Source: Verrucomicrobiota bacterium (GTDB lineage: Bacteria; Verrucomicrobiota; Verrucomicrobiia; Limisphaerales; UBA9464). Taken from it: a stretch of 39,606 nucleotides of DNA. Shown here one piece after another: positions 30,491-39,606 of the stretch (the first letter of the stretch is position 1; each line of letters opens with the position of its first letter). The stretch lies in assembly GCA_947454005.1 (NCBI GenBank), contig CANGMH010000005.1, positions 1-39,606 on the forward strand, in the 5' to 3' direction. The notes under the pieces are model-generated. The model saw nothing but the letters and a program-made list of their open reading frames with translations, had not been told where the DNA came from and did no database searches. A program made the position numbers and the translations under genes.

Positions 30491-31417
30491 ATGAGCACAT
30501 CCTCCACCATCATCTTGATCGTCCTGGCCGCAGCGGTGGTCTCATGCCGTCAAGAGAAGCCGGCACCGGTGACGGAGCTGGCGCCGGACGTCGTGGCGAT
30601 GGTGGCCGGGCGTCCGGTGAAACGATCGGCGTTGGAGGCCGAGCTCGCGCGGCGCGGTCCGGGCGTGACGAAGGAAGCGGCGCTCGGCGACCTGGTGCGG
30701 CAGGAAGCGACGCTCGCCCAGGTCCGCGCCTCCGGGTTCGACCGCGATCCCGCGACGGTCGCCGCGATCGAGCGGTTGATGGTGGCGCGTTTCGAGGAAC
30801 GGGAACTGGCGGCGGCGGAGGCCTCGGCGGTGAGCGAGGACGAGGTCCGCGCGGCCTATGCCGCCGACGCGGCGCGGTACGCGGTGCCCGCGGCGGTGCG
30901 GGGCGGCGTGCTGTTCTTGAGATCCAGCCCCAGGTCGGCACCGGAGAAACGCGCGGCGGTGGCGGAGCAGGCGGAACGGTTGCGGATCCAGGCCCAAGCA
31001 GCCGATGGCGCGGCGTTCGAGCGGTTGGTGCGCGAACATTCCGAGGACCAGGCCACCCGATACCAAGCGGGTGACACCGGTTGGTTGAGCGCGGGTGCCG
31101 ACGACCAGCGCTGGGACCCCGCCATCGCCGAGGCGCTCCGCGCGCTCCAGCGACCGGGCGACTGCGCGCCGGTCGTCGCGACGGCGACGGGCTTCTACGT
31201 CGTCCGTCTCACCGGCACGAAACCCGCCGCCACCCGGCCCCTGACCGAGGTCGGGCCAGCCATCCGTCACCAGCTCCAGCAAGCCAAGCGCGAGCAGTCG
31301 ATCGCGGCCTTCCACGCGCGTATGCGCGCCGGTCTCGACATCCGGACCAACACCGCCGTCTTGGCCCGGATCGTCGCCCCCGACCCGTCGACCCCGCGTC
31401 CACCGGCCTTGCCCTGA
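30491..31417 (+). CDS. Parvulin/SurA-like peptidyl-prolyl cis-trans isomerase lipoprotein
   Basis: Lipobox-like LAAAVVSC; EDEVRAAYAADAARY, RLRIQAQAADGAAFERLVREHSEDQATRYQAGDTGWLSAG, VVATATGFYVVRLTGTKPA rotamase motifs. Confidence 0.88.
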   Translation: MSTSSTIILIVLAAAVVSCRQEKPAPVTELAPDVVAMVAGRPVKRSALEAELARRGPGVTKEAALGDLVRQEATLAQVRASGFDRDPATVAAIERLMVARFEERELAAAEASAVSEDEVRAAYAADAARYAVPAAVRGGVLFLRSSPRSAPEKRAAVAEQAERLRIQAQAADGAAFERLVREHSEDQATRYQAGDTGWLSAGADDQRWDPAIAEALRALQRPGDCAPVVATATGFYVVRLTGTKPAATRPLTEVGPAIRHQLQQAKREQSIAAFHARMRAGLDIRTNTAVLARIVAPDPSTPRPPALP

Positions 31418-31442
31418 TCTTTCTCGCCTCTTTCCCCGAGCC

Positions 31443-33254
31443 ATGAAGACCCCATCCTCCTCCGCTTCGCTGTGGCGCCTTGTCGTCTGCCTGCTGTCGT
31501 TGCCGCTGGCCGCGCTGCTGGCGCGGGCCACGCCGACGACCACGCAGACCGTCACGCTCAACCCGGGCTGGAACGCCATCCATCTCGAGGTGGAGCCGGC
31601 GAACCCCGATCTGAGCGCGGTCTTCGACGGCGTGGCGGCGGACAGCGTGTGGGCCTACGGGAACAACCTGGGCCAGCCCGATTTCATCGCCGAGGTCACC
31701 GAGACGGCGCTGGCCAAGGCCGGCTGGTTCTCGTGGGTGCCCACCAACCGCGTCGATGCCTTCCAGAACAACCTTTTCCAGGTCCAGGTCAACCGGTCGT
31801 ACCTGGTGAAGTTCACCGGCGCGACCGCCGCCACGCTCACCTTGTCCGGCCGGCCGACCACCCGCACGCGGGCCTGGTTGCCGGATTCGTACAATTTCCG
31901 CGGCCTGCCGGTGGACCCCGCGCTCCCGCCGACGTTCCTCAGCTTCTTCCGTCCGTCCACCGCCCATTATTCGACGAAGACCGGTCTCGCGGCGATGTAC
32001 CGGCTCGACCCGACGGGAGCGTGGCAACGGATCGTGGCCACGGACCTGGTGCTCCGCGGCGAGGCCTATTGGATCTGGTGCCAAGGCGGTTCGGATTTCG
32101 TCGCGCCGTTCGTGGCGGCGCCGGTCTTCGGGGACGGGCTCGAGTTCGGCCTCTCTGCCGACGACGTGGAATTGGACCTGAAGAACCTGGGGAACACGGC
32201 CTTCAACGCCACCGTCCGAGACCTCGGCGCCCCGACGCCCAACCCGTTGTCGTATGCCCAGCGCTTGTCCGACCAGACGCTGAACTGGCCCGGGCTGCCG
32301 ACGCCGTGGGTGCGGCCGGTGCCGACGGGCGCCGCCCGCCGCGAGCGGATCGCGGTCCGCCGCGCCGACATGACGACGGATCTGTTCGAGACGGTCCTCG
32401 AGATCACTGACGGTCTGGGCACCCGTCACCTGTTGCCTGTGTCGGTCACCCGCGCGTTGACGCCGGTCGGCGCGGCACTGCCGGCGGTGGCAGCCCACGC
32501 CGGCCTGTGGGTCGGGGTCGCTACGTTGAACGCCGTCAGCGAGGCGCATTCCGGTCCGCTCACGACGAACATCTCGCAGGGTTTCACGGTCCAGCTCGAG
32601 ACCAATGCCGTCTCCAGGATCATCACCACGAACCTGGTCCCGCACTCGGTGGTGCGCACGGCGCCGTCCATGGCGCCCACGCCCACCGGCAGCGAGCTCG
32701 GTCTCAGGCTTCTTCTGCACGTGGATGCCGCGGGCCAGACCCGGCTGCTGAAGGAGGTCATCGAGATGTGGCAGGACGGCACGACCACCAACGATGCCTC
32801 CGGCACCGCGATCATCGACCGCCCAGGCCGCCACGTGCTGCTGACGGACGATTCCCTGGTCGGCAGGTACACCGGCGTGTCCGCCCGGGACGGCGTGCCG
32901 GTCGGCCGGCGGCTGAGCACCGCGGGTTTCGATTTCGCGGAAAACGAACTGCCGATGTCCGGCGTGTTCGACATCGGGTCGTCGGTGGTCGCGACGAACA
33001 CCATGTCCGATACCTTCGCCCGGAACCCCTTCAAGCACCGCTACCATCCGGACCACCAGAAGGGCTACGAGATCCGTCGCGTCATCGGGCTGGAGTTCGG
33101 CGCCGCCCCGGCCAATCCACCGCCCGGCTACGGCGAGCGCGTTCTCGACGGCATCTACCGCGAGACGGTCTCCGGCCTCCACCGCACCAACATCGTGGTC
33201 AGCGGCGCTTTCCGGCTGACCCGCATCGCGACCACCGCCGTGCTCAACCAGTAA
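31443..33254 (+). CDS. Large secreted protein of unknown function
   Basis: Signal peptide (LVVCLLSLPLAALLARA) then TTTQTVTLNPGWNAIHLEVEP...; no enzymatic motif recognised. Confidence 0.75.
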   Translation: MKTPSSSASLWRLVVCLLSLPLAALLARATPTTTQTVTLNPGWNAIHLEVEPANPDLSAVFDGVAADSVWAYGNNLGQPDFIAEVTETALAKAGWFSWVPTNRVDAFQNNLFQVQVNRSYLVKFTGATAATLTLSGRPTTRTRAWLPDSYNFRGLPVDPALPPTFLSFFRPSTAHYSTKTGLAAMYRLDPTGAWQRIVATDLVLRGEAYWIWCQGGSDFVAPFVAAPVFGDGLEFGLSADDVELDLKNLGNTAFNATVRDLGAPTPNPLSYAQRLSDQTLNWPGLPTPWVRPVPTGAARRERIAVRRADMTTDLFETVLEITDGLGTRHLLPVSVTRALTPVGAALPAVAAHAGLWVGVATLNAVSEAHSGPLTTNISQGFTVQLETNAVSRIITTNLVPHSVVRTAPSMAPTPTGSELGLRLLLHVDAAGQTRLLKEVIEMWQDGTTTNDASGTAIIDRPGRHVLLTDDSLVGRYTGVSARDGVPVGRRLSTAGFDFAENELPMSGVFDIGSSVVATNTMSDTFARNPFKHRYHPDHQKGYEIRRVIGLEFGAAPANPPPGYGERVLDGIYRETVSGLHRTNIVVSGAFRLTRIATTAVLNQ

Positions 33255-33272
33255 TCTCCACGAGATCGAGCC

Positions 33273-36200
33273 ATGAAATCTTCCTTTTCCCTCTTCCTTC
33301 GGCGCTCCGTTCCGCGCTGGTCCGCGCTGCTCGTGTGCTTCGCCGCCTTGGCCCAGGTCATGGGCCGGGCCCAGAATCTTCCGCCCGTCGCGGGACCGGC
33401 CACCGCGCTGGAGCTGGACGGCATCAGCCAGCAGGTCCTCCTGCCCGCCCTGTCGCTCAACAACCGCTCGTTCTCCGTGGAGATGTGGGCGCGTCGCGCC
33501 GCGCCCAACCGCGCCGACTTCGTGCTCGGCCAAGGGAATGGCGAATATCAGAACGGGCCCGTCAACTACGCGCTCCATATCGGTTTCCGCCCTGAGAACA
33601 CCTTCACGTTCGCCTTCTACGGCAACGACCTCAACACCCCGGCCTACACCGACACCAACTGGCACCACTGGGCCTGCACCTTCGACGCTGTGACGAAGGC
33701 GCGGAGGATCTACCGCGACGGCGTCGTGGTCGCGGCCGACATATCCAGTTCCAATTTCCTGGCGGACGGGAACGTGATCATCGGCAACACGCCCCTCGGA
33801 GCCGGCTTCTTCAAAGGCGAGTTGGCCGATGTCCGCATCTGGTCCACCGCCCGCACCGCCGCGGAGATCGCCGACAACCGCGGTGCCAGCATCCCACCCG
33901 CCACGCCGGGGTTGTTGGTCAACTACCGTTTCAACGAAGGCTGGGGCACCGTCGCCACGGACCTCGCCAGCTCGGCTTCCAATCCTGACCAGGGCGGTGC
34001 CCAGAACGGGATCGTGCAGAACGGTGCGATCTTCGTCGGGGCGGATGCGGTGTTGGGCAGGTCCATCGGGTTCAGTCTGGCGGCGGGCCAGAAGATCACG
34101 GTCCCGAACTTCGCGGCGAGCCTGATCAACGGGGAGGCGGTCACCGTGGAGTTCTGGCAGAAGGTGGACGCTCAGGTCGCCCAGAGCACCATCAGCATGG
34201 GAAGCGGCTCGGTCCGGTTTGTCGCACACGTGCCTTATAGCGATGGCAAGGTCTATTGGGACTTCGGCGATATCAACGGCAACGGCCGGCTCTCCTACAC
34301 GCCGCCGGTGACTCCGGTGGGGCAATGGAACCACTTCGCCTTGGTCGCTGACGGGAACAGCCAGCAGATGAAGATCTATCGCAACGGTGTGCTGGAGGCT
34401 TCCAAAGCCAGCGCCGCCTTCTTCGCTCCGGCCTCCGGCGACCTGGAGATCGGACCGGGCGGGCGCATCGCGGATCTCCGGATCTGGAACATCGTGCGCA
34501 CCGCGGCGCAGATCGCGGACAACCGCTTCGCCCCGGTCGCGCCCGGCTCCCCGAACCTGATCCTGAATTATCGTTTCAGCGAGATCTCGGGAACGACCAT
34601 CGCCGATGTGGCGACGTACCGGGGCGCGCAGAACGGGACCTTGGTCAACAGCCCGCGGCTCCACACCGCCAACACCGAGGCGCTGGCCAACCTGCTGGTC
34701 GTGCCGGTGCCGGAGGATGCGTCGAGGGTCATCAACCTGCCCGCGGCCGACGGGAACTTCACGGCGCCGACCTATTCCAGCATCAGCGCGACGAGCGGGA
34801 GCGTGGTGCCGCTCACGGGTGGCAACGTGCTCTACACCCCGGCCTCCGGTTACTCGGGGAACGACACGATCAGCTACACGGTGAGCGACGGAAGCCTGAC
34901 CAGTTCCGGCACGGTGAAGGTGCAGGTCAACGCGCTGAACGATCCGCCGGTCGTCGGTCCCGGCACCGCGCTCGCGCTCAACGCCAGCGGCAACGGCAGC
35001 GGCAGCGGCAGCGGCCAGTATCTAGACCTGCCGGACGGCGTGTGGTTCGGCGACACCTTCACCGTCGAAGGATGGGTTCACGTCCGGTCCTATGCGACCT
35101 GGTCGCGGTTCTTCGATTTCGGCAACGGCCCGGGCATCAACAACGTCCTAGGCGCGCTGACCAGCGGCAACGACGGCAAGCCGCGGCTCGACATCTATCA
35201 AGGGGCCGCGGGTCTGCCGCAGTCCATCATCTCGTCGCAACAGGTACCGCTGAACACATGGACCCACCTCGCCTTCACCCGCGACACGTCCGGCATCGGC
35301 CACATCTACATCAACGGGATCGAGACCGCTTCCGGCGCGATCTGGGCGCCGCTGAACGTGACGCGCACAGGAGCCTATTTCGGCCATAGCAATTGGCCGG
35401 CGGACGCGGACGCCGACGCGAAGTTCGCCGACCTCCGCATCTGGAGCACCGCGCGCACCGCGCAGCAGCTCAAGGAGGACTGGAACCCGTCGCTGCTGAA
35501 CACCACCACCGGCCTCGTCGCCTATTACCGGCTGAACGAAGGCTCCGGTCCGACCGCTTTCGATTCCGCCACCGCTGATGGCGCGCAAAACGCCGCGCTC
35601 GTCGGCGCGCCCGTCTGGCGCCCGGTCGATGGGCCGGCCACCTCGCTGGCTTTCAACGGCACCAGCCAGTACGGCCAGGTGCTGGACAGCGCGGCGATCA
35701 GCATCACCGGCCCGATCACGCTGGAGGCGTGGGTCCGGCCGGCGGCGATCGGCACGGCGATGGGGATCATCGAGAAATATGGCGTCAACGACGGCGGCTA
35801 TTTTCTCAGGGTGGACCCGAGCGGCAAGATCATCTGCTCCACCGTGGACAAGTCGTTCACCAGCTCCGTCGTGACGGGCAACACAGTGTTGCGTACAGAT
35901 GTCTGGAGCCACGTGGCGGCCACCTGGGATGGCACGCTGCTTCGGGTGTATGTCAACGGCGTGCTGGACGGATACGGCCTGGTGGGCCGGAACCCCAAGG
36001 ACGGCGCGACACCGCTCTTCATCGGGGCGGTCGGCGACAACCAGAGCTACAAGTTCTCCGGCCGGATCGGCGATGTCCGCGTGTGGAACGTGGCGCGCAC
36101 GGCTGCCGAGATCGCGGCATCCCAGGGCGGCGTGCCTGCCGCCTCGTCCGGCTTGGTGCTGAACTACAAGTTCACGGAAGGCACGGGCACGACGTTGAAC

Positions 36201-39200
36201 GACGTCGCCACGGCCGACGGCGTGCAGAACGCCAGCCTCGTCGGGTCTCCGACCTGGCCCGCTCCGGAGGCGACGCTAGGCACGCTCCAGGTGGTCCGCT
36301 TCACCGAGGACATCGGCCGGCAGCTCGTGCTCCCGGCGTTCGACGTCGAAGGGAACCCGTTGACCTACTCGGCGGTCACGGCGAGCGCGGGCACGGTCAC
36401 GGCGGTGTCCGGGAGCGGCTTCACCTACACGCCGCCGGCCAACTTCAACGGTGCCGCGACGATCACCTACACCGTCACCGACGGCACCACGCCGATGACG
36501 GGGACCATCTACCTCCAGGGCATCGCGGTGGAGGACGGCCCGACGCTCGCCGCCATCGCCGACCAGACCATCGGCGAAGGCACCGGCACCGCCACGCTCG
36601 GCATCGCCCTGACCGACGGCGACCCGGAGCTCACCCAGACGCTCAGCATCACGGCGACCTCGAGCAACCCGGCCTTGGTCCGCAACCCGGGCGTCGTCTA
36701 CACCAGCCCAGCGGAGTCGGCCCAGCTCACCTACAAGCCCAGGCCGGGCCAGAGCGGGACCGCGGTCATCACGGTGGTGGTCACCGATGTGGCGGCCAAC
36801 TTGACCGCCACCCGGACCTTCAACATCACCGTCACCTCGGTGGACGACGCGCCCAACGTGGGCGGAGCGACGTCGCTGGCCTTCAACGGGGCGAACCACG
36901 TCAACATCCCCGGCTTCGGCCCCAACCTGCCCCTGGGCGAGGTCACCATCGAGTTCTGGCAGAACACCCCCGGCCCGCAGGCGCCGCCGATGTTCCAGCT
37001 GACGGCCGACGACCTTGCCAACCGGCTGAACGTCCACGTGCCGTACACGGACGGGAAGGTGTACTGGGACTTCGGCGACATCAATGGTGCCGGCCGGCTG
37101 GCCTACACGCCGCCGGTGCCTGTCGTCGGTTCGTGGCAGCACTTCGCGTTCGTGAAGAGCACGAGCGGGAACTATATGAAGATCTTCCGCAACGGCATCG
37201 AGGAGGCGACCAAGCCTGGCGTCTCGGCCCTCGTGCCGGGCGTCCGCGACCTGAAGCTCGGCGGGTTCACCGGCCAGTTGGCCGAGTTCCGCGTCTGGAA
37301 GGTCGCCCGCACGTCCGAGGAGATCCTGGCCACGCTGCACGCTTCGCTCCGGAGCGACACCGCCAACCTCGTCGCCTACTATCGTTTCAACCAGAAGCCC
37401 ACGACCGAGCTGACCGATTTCGCCTCGGCCGCGGGCCAGGGCGGCGCCCAGAACGGCGTGCTCGTCGCGGACAACGCGGACAACGACCCCATCTGGAGCA
37501 CACCGATGACAGGGGTCTCCGGGAACCTGCTCGGCCTCTCGTGGCAGGTGGCGGATCCCGCCTTGAAGGCGCTCCAGGTCCTGCGCGTCCCGGACGGCAC
37601 GGCGACCAACCTGTTCCTGCCGGCTTGGGATGCGGAGGACGGCCTCTCGCTCACCTGGCAGAGTGTCAACGCCAGCACCGGCGCCGTCGCCCAGGTCACG
37701 GGCGGCGTCTGGACCTACACCGCGCCCACCGGGCATGACGGCCCTGCGACGATCAGTTACAGCGTCCGCGACTCGGCGAACCACGTCACCAGCGGCTCCG
37801 TCAACGTGCGCGTCGTCATCGCCGCGAACGATCCCCCGACCATTTCCGTGGTGCCCAACAAGGCCTCGGAGGAGGACTCGGCGCTCATCGAGATCCCCTT
37901 CACCGTGGACGACGACCAGCCGGCAGCGGCGTTGACCGTCACGCCCCAGGCGCTGGCCAACGCAGAGCTGCTCCAGAGCTTCACCGTCCCGGCCGGCGGC
38001 AACTTCCGCACGCTCAACATCGTGCCCAAGCCTGGTGTCATCGGCACCGTCCATCTCCGGCTGAACGTCCTGGACGCCGGCGGCAAGAGCGCCCAGACCG
38101 AGTTCGACCTGCGCATCGAGGCCAAGCCGGCGTTCAGCGTGGTGGATCTTGGGGTGTTGCCCGGCAAATCGGCCGGCTTCGGCACGGCCATCAACGACCG
38201 CGGCGCGGTCGCGGGGTACATGGCGGACGAAGAATCGCTCGAGAGCAATCCGGTCGGCTTCTTGTTCAACGGCCTGGCGAACGGCGGCCAGCTCAGCCCG
38301 ATCGGGCCTTCGCCATTGTCGTCACCGTTCCGTGCCTTCGCCCTGAACAACAGCAACAGTCTTGCGGGTGCCGCGAAGAACGGCGGCCAGACAGTGGCGT
38401 GGCTGAAAGGACACGAGGATGCGGTGACCAGCCTTAGCGTGCTGCCGGGCGGAAGCTTCGCCGCGGTCCGGGCGCTCAACGCAGCCGGCATGATGACCGG
38501 CGTCGCCACCAACAGCGGCGGGAAATCGCGGGCGTTCTCGTTCTCCGCTGGTGCGGTCTCGCTGACCGACCTCGGGGTCGGGCCGGCGCCGTTCGACGAC
38601 CAGAGCGAGGCGTTCGCGCTGAACATCAGCAACCGCTACGTCGGCTCGGTCTCGGCGACCGACGGCCGCCGGCGCGCGATGATGGTGAAGGACGGCGTGA
38701 TGCGTCCGTTGTTCAGCGTGCCGGACGACACGAACAGCGTGGCCAACGGCATCAACGCCTTCGACCAGGTGGTCGGCCGGGCCACCACGTTCGCCGCGGG
38801 CGACACCGCGCTGGAACTCGACGGAGTGGACGACGTGTTCACCCAGGCGAACTTGTTGACCAATCCCACGGGCACCCCGCTCGTGGCCGGCAACGCGGCG
38901 CACACGGTCGAGGCGTGGATCAAGGTCGGCGCCCTGCCCGGGAACCGGTCCTGGCCGCTGTTGCTCGGCAACTATGGCACCGGTGCGCACCACTGGCTGG
39001 TCAACAAGGCGTCCTCGGGCGGCGACCTCTATGTGGGGATCTTCAACAGTGTCGGGGTGAGCGTCCCGGTGACGGTCGGCGCGTGGATGCACGTGGCGGC
39101 GACCTACGACCCGCCCACCTCCAAGCTGGTCGTGTATCGCAACGGCCAGCCGTACGGGACCAACACCGTGGCCGGCGTGAACCTGCAGGGCATCCCGCTC

Positions 39201-39606
39201 GTGCTCGGTGCCGCGAACGGCGAGGACCGGTTCAAGGGCGCCTTGGACGAGGTCCGCGTGTGGCGCACCACGCGCACCGCCGCACAGATCGCCGCCGGTT
39301 ACACCCAGCGCCTGACCGGCACGGAGACGGGGCTGGTCGCCTACTATCCGATCGATGAGGCCAGCGGCGCCGCGACGACGAGCCAGGCGTCGGGCGGCCT
39401 CGTGGCCGCGCTCACCGGCAATCCCGTGCGGACGGTCCGCGGCGGGCTTCCCGCGCCTGCGCTGACGGTCAGCGAACCGGCGCTCCAGTTCGACGGGGCC
39501 AGCAGCCAGCTCAACCTGCCCGCCTTCCCGCTTGCGAACAGCTCGTTCTCGCTGGAGTTCTGGGCCCGCCGCGCCGAGATCGACAGGAATGACTACGCGA
39601 TGGGCC
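33273..39606 (+). CDS. Giant multi-LamG (concanavalin-like) surface protein with cadherin-like and HAF repeats, truncated by right window edge
   Basis: Frame from ATG 33273 (MKSSFSLFLRRSVPRWSALLVCFAALAQVMGRAQ) reads through to the window end (over 2,100 codons). At least seven LamG-like segments (e.g. FSVEMWARR...WHHWACTFD...ELADVRIWSTARTAAEI) with interspersed TYTPPANFNGAATITYTVTDG-type cadherin-like segments. Confidence 0.88.
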   Translation, partial: MKSSFSLFLRRSVPRWSALLVCFAALAQVMGRAQNLPPVAGPATALELDGISQQVLLPALSLNNRSFSVEMWARRAAPNRADFVLGQGNGEYQNGPVNYALHIGFRPENTFTFAFYGNDLNTPAYTDTNWHHWACTFDAVTKARRIYRDGVVVAADISSSNFLADGNVIIGNTPLGAGFFKGELADVRIWSTARTAAEIADNRGASIPPATPGLLVNYRFNEGWGTVATDLASSASNPDQGGAQNGIVQNGAIFVGADAVLGRSIGFSLAAGQKITVPNFAASLINGEAVTVEFWQKVDAQVAQSTISMGSGSVRFVAHVPYSDGKVYWDFGDINGNGRLSYTPPVTPVGQWNHFALVADGNSQQMKIYRNGVLEASKASAAFFAPASGDLEIGPGGRIADLRIWNIVRTAAQIADNRFAPVAPGSPNLILNYRFSEISGTTIADVATYRGAQNGTLVNSPRLHTANTEALANLLVVPVPEDASRVINLPAADGNFTAPTYSSISATSGSVVPLTGGNVLYTPASGYSGNDTISYTVSDGSLTSSGTVKVQVNALNDPPVVGPGTALALNASGNGSGSGSGQYLDLPDGVWFGDTFTVEGWVHVRSYATWSRFFDFGNGPGINNVLGALTSGNDGKPRLDIYQGAAGLPQSIISSQQVPLNTWTHLAFTRDTSGIGHIYINGIETASGAIWAPLNVTRTGAYFGHSNWPADADADAKFADLRIWSTARTAQQLKEDWNPSLLNTTTGLVAYYRLNEGSGPTAFDSATADGAQNAALVGAPVWRPVDGPATSLAFNGTSQYGQVLDSAAISITGPITLEAWVRPAAIGTAMGIIEKYGVNDGGYFLRVDPSGKIICSTVDKSFTSSVVTGNTVLRTDVWSHVAATWDGTLLRVYVNGVLDGYGLVGRNPKDGATPLFIGAVGDNQSYKFSGRIGDVRVWNVARTAAEIAASQGGVPAASSGLVLNYKFTEGTGTTLNDVATADGVQNASLVGSPTWPAPEATLGTLQVVRFTEDIGRQLVLPAFDVEGNPLTYSAVTASAGTVTAVSGSGFTYTPPANFNGAATITYTVTDGTTPMTGTIYLQGIAVEDGPTLAAIADQTIGEGTGTATLGIALTDGDPELTQTLSITATSSNPALVRNPGVVYTSPAESAQLTYKPRPGQSGTAVITVVVTDVAANLTATRTFNITVTSVDDAPNVGGATSLAFNGANHVNIPGFGPNLPLGEVTIEFWQNTPGPQAPPMFQLTADDLANRLNVHVPYTDGKVYWDFGDINGAGRLAYTPPVPVVGSWQHFAFVKSTSGNYMKIFRNGIEEATKPGVSALVPGVRDLKLGGFTGQLAEFRVWKVARTSEEILATLHASLRSDTANLVAYYRFNQKPTTELTDFASAAGQGGAQNGVLVADNADNDPIWSTPMTGVSGNLLGLSWQVADPALKALQVLRVPDGTATNLFLPAWDAEDGLSLTWQSVNASTGAVAQVTGGVWTYTAPTGHDGPATISYSVRDSANHVTSGSVNVRVVIAANDPPTISVVPNKASEEDSALIEIPFTVDDDQPAAALTVTPQALANAELLQSFTVPAGGNFRTLNIVPKPGVIGTVHLRLNVLDAGGKSAQTEFDLRIEAKPAFSVVDLGVLPGKSAGFGTAINDRGAVAGYMADEESLESNPVGFLFNGLANGGQLSPIGPSPLSSPFRAFALNNSNSLAGAAKNGGQTVAWLKGHEDAVTSLSVLPGGSFAAVRALNAAGMMTGVATNSGGKSRAFSFSAGAVSLTDLGVGPAPFDDQSEAFALNISNRYVGSVSATDGRRRAMMVKDGVMRPLFSVPDDTNSVANGINAFDQVVGRATTFAAGDTALELDGVDDVFTQANLLTNPTGTPLVAGNAAHTVEAWIKVGALPGNRSWPLLLGNYGTGAHHWLVNKASSGGDLYVGIFNSVGVSVPVTVGAWMHVAATYDPPTSKLVVYRNGQPYGTNTVAGVNLQGIPLVLGAANGEDRFKGALDEVRVWRTTRTAAQIAAGYTQRLTGTETGLVAYYPIDEASGAATTSQASGGLVAALTGNPVRTVRGGLPAPALTVSEPALQFDGASSQLNLPAFPLANSSFSLEFWARRAEIDRNDYAMG
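34986..35015 (+). repeat. In-frame (agcggc)n microsatellite encoding SGNGSGSGSG
   Basis: agcggcaacggcagcggcagcggcagcggc within a LamG domain's first loop. Confidence 0.85.

Noticed and set aside
25129-30513. 1794-aa ORF on the minus strand
   Set aside because: Antisense to the CE15-like, NarL and histidine kinase genes, which have clear conserved motifs. Composition (R/G/A/H/D-rich, no motif) is typical of shadow ORFs in high-GC DNA.
31209-34664. 1151-aa ORF on the minus strand
   Set aside because: Shadow ORF opposite the PPIase, secreted protein and LamG genes; low-complexity R/G/D/V composition and no recognisable domain.
35729-37738. 669-aa plus-strand ORF
   Set aside because: Out of frame with the LamG gene, whose frame is open throughout. 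G/R/H-rich sequence without motifs.

Overview
High-GC bacterial chromosomal window. The gene content suggests Verrucomicrobiota or a related PVC lineage; that is inferred from protein families, not from a marker gene. I support about 26 CDSs: a PQQ/glucose-dehydrogenase-like fragment at the left edge, an EEP-family phosphohydrolase, a large Ser/Thr kinase with an SLBB-like C-terminus, two ECF sigma factors, a PEP-CTERM protein, two H-X9-DG pseudopilins, a LOG-family protein, a YncE-propeller/phosphatase fusion, a lytic transglycosylase, an MBL hydrolase, an Ig-like protein, ApbE, ThuA, DUF1080, a sugar epimerase, RibBA, a CE15-like esterase, a NarL regulator, a propeller histidine kinase, a receiver-only regulator, a PPIase lipoprotein, and a giant LamG/HAF protein running off the right edge. 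The giant gene is missing from the supplied ORF track because it has no stop inside the window. The best leads are: (1) a 108-bp palindrome at 9120-9227 that reads as two mirror-image ECF-type promoters (GTAATG-N16-CGTCAT on both strands) between a PEP-CTERM gene and a sigma-factor/membrane-protein/pseudopilin operon with 4-nt gene overlaps; (2) the kinase-TolC-like-SLBB chimera with an internal 135-bp tandem repeat; (3) the PPIase/secreted protein/giant multi-LamG-HAF cassette behind a propeller two-component system; (4) a multi-helix leader upstream of the second pseudopilin. No CRISPR array, rRNA, tRNA or transposase was recognised.
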